DNA of 7,009 nucleotides from Treponema sp. (lineage in GTDB: Bacteria; Spirochaetota; Spirochaetia; Treponematales; Breznakiellaceae), in the NCBI GenBank assembly GCA_031273835.1, contig JAISRD010000209.1:1-7009 (forward strand), given 5' to 3'. Positions 1-5,517 of the stretch are shown piece after piece. Within the stretch, counting starts at the first letter, position 1. Every line of letters starts with the position of its first letter. Both the position numbers and the translations under genes were made by a program. Below the pieces are notes generated by a model. The model did not search any database and was not told where the DNA came from. It saw nothing but the letters and a program-made list of their open reading frames with translations.

Positions 1-2
1 TC

Positions 3-27
3 ACAGGAATAAAGACTTTCTTCCTGT
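3..27. repeat. 25-nt imperfect palindrome (hairpin or operator) downstream of the HAD gene
   Basis: The outer arms ACAGGAA (3-9) and TTCCTGT (21-27) are perfectly complementary. Inside them, AAAG (11-14) pairs with CTTT (16-19) around a central A at 15, so 11 of 12 opposed positions pair and only T10/C20 fails. It lies 38 nt beyond the stop codon of the minus-strand HAD gene, where a transcription terminator would fit, but no T-run follows it on either strand inside the window. It could instead be an operator for a gene beyond the left edge. An 8-nt perfect palindrome, TTACGTAA (27-34), abuts it. Confidence 0.55.
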
Positions 28-65
28 TACGTAAAGACACCTGTCCCGTAAACACGCCCGTAAAA

Positions 66-839
66 TCAGCAAAGCCCAGCGTATTCCAGGGCGCGGACCA
101 CCGCCCCCTTTCCGCAGGGGGCGCTTATCCATGAGGCAAGGGCCTTGAGGGGAGGGACGGCGTTCCCCACGGCGATACCCAGGCCGGCGTACTGTATCAT
201 ATCCACATCGTTGGAACTGTCCCCGAGGGCGACGCTGTCCCCGCGGTCCATCCCCAGGGCGTCAAGGATCATCCGCATACCCCTGGATTTACATTCCCCC
301 TTGATAAAACAATCGCAGTGGGGCTGCTGGGGGTAAAGGTCGAAGCGCCTTTCCATGAAGGCCCTCTGTTCCCGGCTTAAGGTTTTGTCCACGGTGATCA
401 TGCAGATATGGGCGTCCGGGTATTTCAGGGCAAAATCATCCCGGTCATATATGGGGAGCTTCCCCTCCCCTTCCCGGTTTATGGCGTATACCTCCCTGTC
501 CCCCCTAAAGGTAATGCGCTTTCCGTTGGCAAGAAACATTTCGGTTATCTCGCGGAGCAGCGGCGGGTCGACCCAGTTCTGATAGAGGGTTTTGCCCCCT
601 AAAAGGACATGGGCGCCGCCCCCCGCCACGAGGCCTTCGTAAAAGGCGGCCTCCTCAAGTTCCCCCGGTATATTCGCCGCCGAACGGCCTGAACATAAAA
701 AGAAACGGTGCCCCCCGGAGCGGGCCCTGGCAATCCCCTCAAGATCATCGGCAAAGGGGCCCCCCAGGTCCTGTGAATAAAGGGTCCCGTCGATGTCAAG
801 AAAAACAGCCCTCGGCCTCTTTGCGTCCATACCCGTCAT
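66..839 (-). CDS. Cof-type HAD-superfamily phosphatase (HAD-IIB)
   Basis: Predicted cytoplasmic hydrolase of 257 residues that removes phosphate from a small phosphorylated metabolite through an aspartyl-phosphate intermediate; the substrate cannot be read from the sequence. All four HAD motifs are visible. Motif I is FLDIDGTL, with nucleophile D15 and acid/base D17. Motif II is the serine of CSGRS (S50). Motif III is the lysine K184 just before SRGM. Motif IV is GDSSND, with metal-binding D207 and D211. The roughly 100-120 residues between motifs II and III are the type IIB cap domain, and the length fits the Cof family. I chose the ATG at 837-839 because AGGAGG (845-850) sits 5 nt upstream. 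The frame is open for 29 more codons upstream (to 926), but that stretch is basic, has no family homology and overlaps the divergent gene. It is divergently transcribed from the rRNA methyltransferase gene across a 64-nt spacer. Family assignment is very secure; a specific substrate is not claimed. Confidence 0.93.
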   Translation of the reverse strand: MTGMDAKRPRAVFLDIDGTLYSQDLGGPFADDLEGIARARSGGHRFFLCSGRSAANIPGELEEAAFYEGLVAGGGAHVLLGGKTLYQNWVDPPLLREITEMFLANGKRITFRGDREVYAINREGEGKLPIYDRDDFALKYPDAHICMITVDKTLSREQRAFMERRFDLYPQQPHCDCFIKGECKSRGMRMILDALGMDRGDSVALGDSSNDVDMIQYAGLGIAVGNAVPPLKALASWISAPCGKGAVVRALEYAGLC

Positions 840-842
840 CTT

Positions 843-850
843 CCTCCTCC
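843..850 (-). promoter_or_regulatory. Shine-Dalgarno site fixing the HAD gene start
   Basis: On the minus strand a purine run containing GGAGGAGG lies 3-5 nt before the ATG at 839. It is the strongest ribosome binding site in the window. It rules out the longer reading frame beginning at 926 and makes the next in-frame ATG (830) less likely, because the spacing there would be about 14 nt. Confidence 0.75.
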
Positions 851-864
851 TCTCTATTTTACTA

Positions 865-894
865 CTGACCACAGGGACAGATCCACGGTATGAT
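865..894 (+). promoter_or_regulatory. Putative sigma70-like promoter for the rlmK-like gene
   Basis: A -35-like CTGACC (865-870, 4 of 6 to consensus) is followed after 18 nt by a -10-like TATGAT (889-894, 5 of 6). The predicted start point is near 901, only about 3 nt before the ATG at 904, so the transcript would be almost leaderless. This agrees with the absence of any Shine-Dalgarno sequence before that ATG. Seen by eye only; not tested against background frequency. Confidence 0.35.
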
Positions 895-920
895 AAACCG
901 CGTATGGAACGGCGCCTCAA
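890..920 (-). promoter_or_regulatory. Possible divergent promoter for the HAD gene
   Basis: On the minus strand TTGAGG (920-915) and TATCAT (895-890) form a weak -35/-10 pair with a 19-nt spacer, giving a leader of roughly 40 nt that contains the strong ribosome binding site. The -10 box would be the same DNA as the plus-strand -10 box read in the other direction (TATGATA / TATCATA). A second candidate -10, TAAAAT (861-856), lies closer but has no good -35. Low certainty. Confidence 0.2.
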
Positions 921-2004
921 GGCCATAAAAGCCGAATCTTCCCCTCCCCCCGGAATTGCCGCCCCCTCCGAAAAAACCGCCGCCCAGGCGGAGATGTTCG
1001 GGAACCGCCTTAAAAAGCGGCGGCGTTTTCTTTCAAAATGGGCCTTCAGGGCCGGGGTGGAAGCGTACCGCCTCTATGACCGGGACATTCCGGAAATCCC
1101 CCTGGTACTGGACTGGTACGGCCCTCCGGAAAACGGCCCGGCCCTGGCTGGGGCCCTCTATAAACGGCCCTACGAAAAAGAAGAGGCCGAGGAGCGCCTC
1201 TGGCTTGGGGCCATGAAGGCGGCGGCCTCCCGTGCGCTGGATATACCCCCGGACCGTATCTTCCTTAAAGAGCGGGAACACCGCCGGGGGGGCCTTCCCT
1301 GCGGCGGACAGGAGGATCGGCGCTTTCTCATGGATATAAATGAGGGAAAACTCCGTTTCCGGGTTAATCTTTCGGACTACCTTGATACGGGCCTCTTCCC
1401 GGACCGGCGGAAAATGCGGGCCCTGGCCGGAGAGGAAGCCCCGGGGAAGCGGGTTCTTAACCTCTTTTGCTATACCGCCTCTTTTTCAGTCTGCGCCGCC
1501 GCCGGAGGAGCGGCGGAGCTGGATTCGGTGGATATGTCCAATACCTATCTCGCCTGGGGGCTTGAAAATTTTAGGTTGAACGGCCTTGCGGCGGAAAAGG
1601 TATCCGCGGAAACCCTGCTGGCCCGCCCCGAAAGCCGCGGCCTTCCCCCGTTCCGCTTTATCCGCGCCGACGTCCTTTCCTTCCTTGAAAAGGCCCTTAA
1701 AGCGAAACGGCGCTGGGACCTTGTCATCCTGGACCCGCCGGGTTTTTCCAATTCAAAAAAGATGCGGGGCGATTTCGATCTTAAAAGGGATCATCCGGCG
1801 CTGCTTGAAAAATGCGCGAAACTGCTTGAGCCCGGCGGAACGCTTTACTTGAGCGCCAGCGTCAAAGGCTTCCGCCTGGACGGGGAAGCCTTCACCCGCC
1901 CCGCCGGGGCTCTCCGTATTGAGGACATCACCGAAAAACTGCGGGACCCGGACTTTAGGGACAGAAGAATCCCCTCGGCATACCGGATCAGGCGTGTTAC
2001 CTGA
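904..2004 (+). CDS. rlmK: RlmK-like 23S rRNA (guanine-N7) methyltransferase, stand-alone
   Basis: SAM-dependent methyltransferase of 366 residues, cytoplasmic, predicted to modify 23S rRNA. It resembles the C-terminal RlmK half of the gamma-proteobacterial fusion RlmKL, which makes m7G2069. Features in order: MFGNRLKK..KW (31-46) and YRLYDRDIPE (55-64), typical of the RlmK N-terminal RNA-binding part; NLSDYLDTGLFPD (155-167); SAM motif I VLNLFCYTASFSV (184-196); acidic ribose-binding D210 in SVDMSNTYL; motif IV DPPGFSNSKKM (277-287); FDLKRDH (291-297); and KGFRLDG near 321-327. No THUMP or RlmL domain is present, so this is a single-domain version. The start is uncertain. ATG 904 has no Shine-Dalgarno but lies just after a promoter-like sequence, and ATG 994 starts where homology begins. 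The open frame extends back to 793, but that part overlaps the HAD gene antisense. The specific guanine is inferred from homology; a relative such as RlmI is less likely given the NSKKM and RDH motifs. Confidence 0.85.
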   Translation: MERRLKAIKAESSPPPGIAAPSEKTAAQAEMFGNRLKKRRRFLSKWAFRAGVEAYRLYDRDIPEIPLVLDWYGPPENGPALAGALYKRPYEKEEAEERLWLGAMKAAASRALDIPPDRIFLKEREHRRGGLPCGGQEDRRFLMDINEGKLRFRVNLSDYLDTGLFPDRRKMRALAGEEAPGKRVLNLFCYTASFSVCAAAGGAAELDSVDMSNTYLAWGLENFRLNGLAAEKVSAETLLARPESRGLPPFRFIRADVLSFLEKALKAKRRWDLVILDPPGFSNSKKMRGDFDLKRDHPALLEKCAKLLEPGGTLYLSASVKGFRLDGEAFTRPAGALRIEDITEKLRDPDFRDRRIPSAYRIRRVT

Positions 2005-2038
2005 ACCGGCCTTTGCCGACCCTGTGCCGATACCGGAC

Positions 2039-2059
2039 GCCCCTTCACGGGGCACTTTT
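2039..2059 (+). terminator. Weak intrinsic terminator of the rlmK-like gene
   Basis: GCCCC (2039-2043) and GGGGC (2049-2053) form a 5-bp GC-only stem with a TTCAC loop, followed by ACTTTT. It lies 34 nt after the plus-strand stop codon, and the T-tract overlaps the stop codon of the convergent rpmE gene. For the minus-strand operon the same hairpin lies just after the stop codon but lacks a T-tract, so it would act as an intrinsic terminator for the plus strand only. The short stem and the run of only four T make this moderate to weak. Confidence 0.4.
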
Positions 2060-2264
2060 ACTGGCCTTTGATGTTGTACTTTCTGCGGAACCGTTCTATG
2101 CGGCCGGCGGTATCAACGAGCTTTTGCTTGCCGGTAAAAAAGGGGTGGCAGGCGGAACAAATTTCAACCTTAATGTCCTTGGCGGTTGAACGGGTTTCGA
2201 TCACATTCCCGCAGGCGCAGGTTATGGTGGTTTGTCCGTATTTGGGATGAATTTTCTCTTTCAT
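2058..2264 (-). CDS. rpmE: 50S ribosomal protein L31 (zinc-binding form)
   Basis: Small ribosomal protein of 68 residues located at the inter-subunit bridge of the 70S ribosome. The N-terminus MKEKIHPKYG is characteristic. The four zinc ligands of the C+ type are intact: C16 and C18 in TCACGN, C36 and C39 in CSACHPF. The C-terminal FFTGKQKLVDTAGR and FRRKY complete the family signature, and length is normal. In many bacteria the zinc form is the ordinary copy and a cysteine-less paralogue replaces it under zinc starvation; no paralogue is present here. It is the last gene of the minus-strand cluster, 32 nt after rho, and its spacer holds a duplicated ribosome binding unit. The start at 2264 fits AGGAG at 2279-2275 with a spacing of 10 nt. 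Confidence 0.97.
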   Translation of the reverse strand: MKEKIHPKYGQTTITCACGNVIETRSTAKDIKVEICSACHPFFTGKQKLVDTAGRIERFRRKYNIKGQ

Positions 2265-2268
2265 CTAT

Positions 2269-2292
2269 ACTATGCTCCTCACTATGATCCTC
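2269..2292 (-). repeat. Tandem 12-bp repeat duplicating the rpmE Shine-Dalgarno unit
   Basis: On the minus strand, in the 32-nt gap between rho and rpmE, GAGGATCATAGT (2292-2281) is directly followed by GAGGAGCATAGT (2280-2269), 11 of 12 identical. Each unit holds a GAGGA Shine-Dalgarno core. Only the second, about 10 nt before the ATG, is at a usable distance. The first would be a non-initiating stand-by site or just a recent slippage duplication. Confidence 0.7.
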
Positions 2293-2296
2293 CGGA

Positions 2297-3910
2297 TCAA
2301 TCCGTTCCCGCGGCCCCGGTATTCATGGACCTGAGGAACGCTTCATTATTCTTCGATTTCTTCATTCTGTCAACCAGGAGTTCGATGATCTCAATATCGT
2401 CCATGGGGTTGATAACCTTGCGGAGTATCCATATCTTCTGGAGTTCCTCTTCGGAAAGGAGGAGTTCTTCTTTCCTGGTGCCGGATTTCTTGATATTGAT
2501 CGCCGGGAAGAGCCGCCTGTCGGAAATGCGGCGGTCCAGGTCGATTTCGTTGTTGCCCGTACCTTTGAATTCCTCAAAGATCACCTCGTCCATGCGGCTG
2601 CCGGTCTCGATAAGGGCGGTGGAGATGATCGTAAGGCTCCCCCCTTCCTCAATATTCCGGGCGGCGCCGAAAAAGCGCTTGGGTTTGTGGAGGGCGTTTG
2701 AGTCCACGCCCCCTGAGAGTATCTTGCCCGAAGCGGGCACGGTCTGGTTATAGGCCCTGGCGAGACGGGTAATTGAGTCAAGGAGTATCACCACGTCCTT
2801 TTTATGTTCCACCAGGCGCTTTGCCTTTTCCAGGGCCATTTCGGTTACCTGCACATGCCGGGTAGCCTGTTCGTCAAAGGTCGAAGAAATCACCTCCGCC
2901 CGGACTGTCCTTTCCATGTCGGTTACCTCTTCGGGACGCTCGTCAATGAGCAGTACGATCAGGTAAACCTCAGGGTGGTTCCGGGTGATTGCGTTGGCGA
3001 TTTTCTGCATCATGATCGTCTTGCCGGTACGGGGGGGGGCCACGATCAGGGCCCGCTGGCCCTTTCCGATGGGACAGAAGAGGTTGATGATGCGTTCGGA
3101 GATCCCCTCGGTGACGGTTTCAAGGTTGAGTTTTTCATTGGGATAGAGGGGCGTAAGGTTGTCGAAGGGAATACGGTTTTGGGCCACCGTGGGGTCGTCG
3201 TAGTTTACCGTTTCCACCCGGAGCATGGCGAAAAACCGCTCCTGTTCCTTGGGGCTGCGGATCTGTCCGTAGACGGTGTCCCCGGTTTTGAGGGCAAAAA
3301 GCCTGATTTGGCTGGGGCTGATATAAATATCGTCCGGACCGGGAAGGTAGGAATTCTGGGGGCTGCGGAGAAAACCATAGCCGTCGGGAAGTATTTCCAG
3401 GGAACCGTAGGCATAGATAATCCCCCCCCGCTCGGTATGGGCCTTGAGGATCGAAAAGATGATCTCCTGCTTTTTCAGGGCCATCATGTCTTCATGGGTG
3501 ATATTGTAATTCGCCGCCAGTTCCCGAAGATCCACCATGTTAAGACGGATAAGCTCGTTGATGGAAAGCCGGGGCTTGCCGCTGTCCTCCCCCGCCCGGG
3601 GTTCGGGTTTGCCGTAGATATCCGGCATGGAAGGAAGCTTGGGCATAAAGGGGGGCTGCAAGGAGGATCCTTCGGCTCCTCCGCCGGGCGCGGAGCGCGG
3701 AGCGTCCCCTCCGGAGCCGTTGTTTCCGGCGCGGCCGCCGGGGGCAAAGCGCGAAGCTTCTTCTCCGGAACCGTTATTTCCGGCGCGGGGCCGGGCTTTG
3801 ACCACCACCTTGCCGGAATTTCCTTCTTCATTCCGCTGATCTTCCTCAGCCTGATCCATCCCGTTTAATTCTTCGGTTTTAACCGTCCGGGTCTTCTTCA
3901 CATAGGGCAT
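2297..3910 (-). CDS. rho: Transcription termination factor Rho with expanded N-terminal region
   Basis: Hexameric RNA-dependent ATPase and helicase that ends transcription at Rho-dependent sites; 537 residues, over 100 longer than the 419-residue E. coli protein. Residues 1-113 form a charged, then Gly/Asn/Pro-rich, probably disordered region with an 18-residue tandem repeat (42-59 and 60-77). The Rho N-terminal helical domain begins about 115 (LSINELI..). The cold-shock-type RNA-binding domain spans about 163-235, with DGYGFLR (176-182) and DIYISPSQIR (194-203). The ATPase core follows: Walker A APPRTGKT (291-298), catalytic E324 in IDERPEEVTD, Walker B VVILLDS (373-379), Q-loop LSGGVDSNAL (398-407) and R-loop KSGTRKEE (475-482). 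The core looks fully functional. The ATG at 3910 is preceded by AGAGGAG with 8-nt spacing; this site overlaps the cinA stop codon, so the two genes are probably translationally coupled. No separate rho leader for autogenous attenuation can be seen, because cinA ends only 5 nt upstream. Confidence 0.97.
   Translation of the reverse strand: MPYVKKTRTVKTEELNGMDQAEEDQRNEEGNSGKVVVKARPRAGNNGSGEEASRFAPGGRAGNNGSGGDAPRSAPGGGAEGSSLQPPFMPKLPSMPDIYGKPEPRAGEDSGKPRLSINELIRLNMVDLRELAANYNITHEDMMALKKQEIIFSILKAHTERGGIIYAYGSLEILPDGYGFLRSPQNSYLPGPDDIYISPSQIRLFALKTGDTVYGQIRSPKEQERFFAMLRVETVNYDDPTVAQNRIPFDNLTPLYPNEKLNLETVTEGISERIINLFCPIGKGQRALIVAPPRTGKTIMMQKIANAITRNHPEVYLIVLLIDERPEEVTDMERTVRAEVISSTFDEQATRHVQVTEMALEKAKRLVEHKKDVVILLDSITRLARAYNQTVPASGKILSGGVDSNALHKPKRFFGAARNIEEGGSLTIISTALIETGSRMDEVIFEEFKGTGNNEIDLDRRISDRRLFPAINIKKSGTRKEELLLSEEELQKIWILRKVINPMDDIEIIELLVDRMKKSKNNEAFLRSMNTGAAGTD
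3031..3039. repeat. Nine-base homopolymer within rho Walker A codons
   Basis: A run of nine G on the plus strand (nine C in the coding strand) spans the codons for Ala-Pro-Pro-Arg of the Rho P-loop. A second run of eight occurs at 3422-3429, over the Arg-Gly-Gly codons near residue 161. Such tracts are prone to slippage. As given, both are in frame and the protein is intact. Confidence 0.85.
3680..3787 (-). repeat. Two 54-bp tandem repeats in the disordered region of rho
   Basis: Bases 3734-3787 and 3680-3733 are adjacent copies with 44 of 54 identical positions by hand alignment. They encode two 18-residue units, both beginning RAGNNGSG and ending APGG. The unit length is a multiple of three, so copy-number change would keep the frame. 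Most differences are transitions, and seven lie between G/C in one copy and A/T in the other. Confidence 0.85.
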
Positions 3911-3915
3911 AGCCG

Positions 3916-4404
3916 CTACTCCTCTGACAAATGCTTGCTTATTTGGTTCAGCGCTTCCCGGGCCGCGTTAAGACGCACCTTGTTCCGGGGGCCGTTAAAA
4001 TGAAATTCCGCCGCACGGGCTTCTCTGCCCCGCAGGGCGGTTCCTATCCAGATCGTTCCCACGGGAACATGATGTCCGGCGTCTTCAGCGCCGCCGGGGC
4101 CGGCCAGGCCGGTTACGGAAAGGGCCGCGTGGGCGCCGCTTTTTTCCAGCGCCCCCAGGACCATGGCCCGGGCGGTTTCCCCGCTTACCAATCCGTATTC
4201 TAAAAGCGTTTTTTTATCAACCCCCAGCATCGCAATCTTTGCCTGGGGGGTATAGCACACAAAAGAACCCCAAAAACAGGCGGAAGCGCCGGGCACTTCC
4301 CCCAGCAGATCCGCCACCAACCCCGCGGTACAGGATTCTGCCGCCGCCAAAAAAAGGGAGCGTCCGGTTAAAAATTGTACCAGGCGCTCTGCGGCGCTAT
4401 CCAT
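3916..4404 (-). CDS. pncC: CinA C-terminal domain protein, probable NMN amidohydrolase (PncC type)
   Basis: Predicted cytosolic nicotinamide-nucleotide amidohydrolase of 162 residues, which deamidates NMN to nicotinate mononucleotide and returns it to NAD synthesis. It corresponds to the stand-alone C-terminal CinA domain; the N-terminal molybdopterin-binding-like domain of full CinA is absent. Visible signatures are AAESCTAG (21-28), the region containing S41, Y51 and K56 with the S-x9-Y-x4-K spacing of the family's catalytic serine, tyrosine and lysine, and SVTGLAGPGG (96-105). PVGTIWIG (114-121) is the conserved late strand. The ATG at 4404 overlaps the bactofilin stop codon by 8 nt, and only a weak AAAGG (4414-4410... 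read on the minus strand) precedes it, so expression probably depends on coupled translation. The stop codon lies within the rho ribosome binding site. Family assignment is secure. The enzymatic role is inferred, since some CinA-family proteins have other or unproven activities. Confidence 0.88.
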   Translation of the reverse strand: MDSAAERLVQFLTGRSLFLAAAESCTAGLVADLLGEVPGASACFWGSFVCYTPQAKIAMLGVDKKTLLEYGLVSGETARAMVLGALEKSGAHAALSVTGLAGPGGAEDAGHHVPVGTIWIGTALRGREARAAEFHFNGPRNKVRLNAAREALNQISKHLSEE

Positions 4405-4807
4405 GGGGCCTTTGCAGATCCGAGCGTATCTCTTCCGTGGGGCGGGAGAATATCTCCACTTCCCGTTCGGTCCCGGTCATGCTGCACTGCCCTTCAAAAA
4501 GGACGCCGTCGGCGATGCGCAGCCGGGAAGCGCTTACATCCCCCCGAACCTGGGAACCGCTGAGCATATCTATCTTATCCACCGCCCTGACCTGGCCGCT
4601 TACGGAACCGTGAACGGTAAGGGAGGTGACCGAAATATGATCCGCATCCACCACCGCTCCCCTGTCCACGATCAGAGCCCCGGTGGCTTCTATGGTACCC
4701 CTGAATTTACCCTGGATACAGAGGGTTTCCTTAAACCGCAAAAACCCGTCCATGCTGACGGTATTGCCCAGTACAATTACCTTTGATCCTTTTTTTCCCG
4801 GCTTCAT
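4397..4807 (-). CDS. Bactofilin family polymer-forming cytoskeletal protein
   Basis: Protein of 136 residues with the bactofilin (DUF583) right-handed beta-helix fold, expected to self-assemble without nucleotide into filaments that scaffold cell-envelope enzymes. The sequence shows the family's repeating pattern of short hydrophobic strands with turn glycines. Examples are VIVLGNTVSMDGFLRFKE at 10-27, IQGKFRGTIEATGALIV at 31-47, HISVTSLTVHGSVSGQVRA at 57-75 and GSQVRGDVSASRLRIADG at 83-100. Short tails without helix or membrane segment flank the core: a basic N-terminus (MKPGKKGSK) and a charged C-terminus. The start ATG overlaps the response regulator stop as ATGA (4804-4807), with AGGA 6 nt upstream, so the two are probably translated together. 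Bactofilins govern cell shape, stalks or motility organelles in several bacteria, including helical ones; the role here is inferred. Family call is good; the exact function is open. Confidence 0.85.
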   Translation of the reverse strand: MKPGKKGSKVIVLGNTVSMDGFLRFKETLCIQGKFRGTIEATGALIVDRGAVVDADHISVTSLTVHGSVSGQVRAVDKIDMLSGSQVRGDVSASRLRIADGVLFEGQCSMTGTEREVEIFSRPTEEIRSDLQRPHG

Positions 4808-5517
4808 TCCTGTTCCTGATGCAACGATCGGCGTATCTGTTTTTCCAGTATATTAAGGCCTATTTCGTTTTTCTTCAAGCTCTCCCACTCCGCCATGGTC
4901 CGCTCTATGCGGGCGTCAAGGCCGGCGATATTTTTCCGCACCAGTTGGGTTTTTTTCTTTAATTCCACCAGCAGGGCGTCAAGCTCGGTCTGATTGAGGC
5001 CCCGGGCGTTTACCTTTCCGATGGTTTCGTCCAGATCGTCCATGCTCCGGATAAACTCAAGCACATTGCTTTTTATATCCGAACTGAGTTCCTCCGCCAG
5101 GGAAAGCCGGGATTCCCGGACCACAATCTGGGCAAAAAGTTCCCGGCTCCGCAGCACCGCCCTAATCCGGGCCAGCACCTCTGAAAAATTAAAGGGCTTT
5201 GTGATATAATCGTCAACCCCCAGTTCAAAGCCCTCTACCTTGTCCTTTACATCGTCCAGGGCGGAAAGCATGATGATGGGAATTTCCCGGTATGCGGGAT
5301 CCCCCTTAAGGATTTTGGTCAACTCCCAGCCCGACAATTTGGGCATGATATTGTCCAGGATAATAAGATCGGGGATAAATTTCTTTACCTTTGCCAGTCC
5401 CTCTTCGCCGTTATCCGCTTTTTCCACCACGAATCCCAGCTTGGAAAGCATAACTTCAAAAAACTCGAGATTGATTACCTCATCATCAATAACCAGAATC
5501 CTCTTGCGGGTATTCAT
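4804..5517 (-). CDS. Response regulator: receiver domain plus helical coiled-coil tail
   Basis: Two-component receiver protein of 237 residues. Residues 5-122 form a complete REC domain: acidic pocket D11 and D12, phosphoacceptor D55 in LIILDNIMP, conserved S85 in IIMLSALDD, and K107 in YITKPF. Residues about 125-237 are highly charged, rich in Leu, Glu, Lys and Arg, and appear to be mostly alpha-helical with coiled-coil character. There is no winged-helix, LuxR-type or Fis-type HTH, GGDEF, HD-GYP or CheB output domain. The output is therefore likely protein-protein interaction or oligomerisation, not DNA binding. No histidine kinase lies in the window. ATG 5517 overlaps the lnt stop as ATGA, with AAGGA a few nt upstream, and its own stop overlaps the bactofilin start in the same way. 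Coupling suggests that it acts on, or is made in step with, the bactofilin, but this is inference. Confidence 0.9.
   Translation of the reverse strand: MNTRKRILVIDDEVINLEFFEVMLSKLGFVVEKADNGEEGLAKVKKFIPDLIILDNIMPKLSGWELTKILKGDPAYREIPIIMLSALDDVKDKVEGFELGVDDYITKPFNFSEVLARIRAVLRSRELFAQIVVRESRLSLAEELSSDIKSNVLEFIRSMDDLDETIGKVNARGLNQTELDALLVELKKKTQLVRKNIAGLDARIERTMAEWESLKKNEIGLNILEKQIRRSLHQEQE

Noticed and set aside
793..903. Hydrophobic N-terminal extension of the rlmK-like gene that could look like a membrane anchor
   Set aside because: It overlaps the HAD gene start antisense. The leucine-rich stretch is mainly the complement of the HAD Shine-Dalgarno purine run. A cytosolic rRNA methyltransferase needs no anchor, and family homology starts at about residue 31 of the shorter product.
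840..926. 29-codon N-terminal extension of the HAD phosphatase
   Set aside because: The strong AGGAGG at 845-850 is placed for the ATG at 839. The extension is basic, without homology, and overlaps the divergent gene.
2004..2036. Possible longer hairpin from the two CCGG words in the convergent spacer
   Set aside because: Only the self-complementary CCGG ends pair. The interior shows no continuous stem and no T-run follows.
2232..2753. Plus-strand serine-rich open frame of 173 codons opposite the 3' end of rho
   Set aside because: It is antisense to the conserved Rho C-terminus, with no independent start signal or domain.
2804..3868. Long plus-strand open frame of 354 codons opposite rho
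   Set aside because: It is entirely antisense to rho, whose domains are unmistakable. Its product is Gly/Asp/His-rich with no recognisable domain. It arises from GC-biased third positions in rho.
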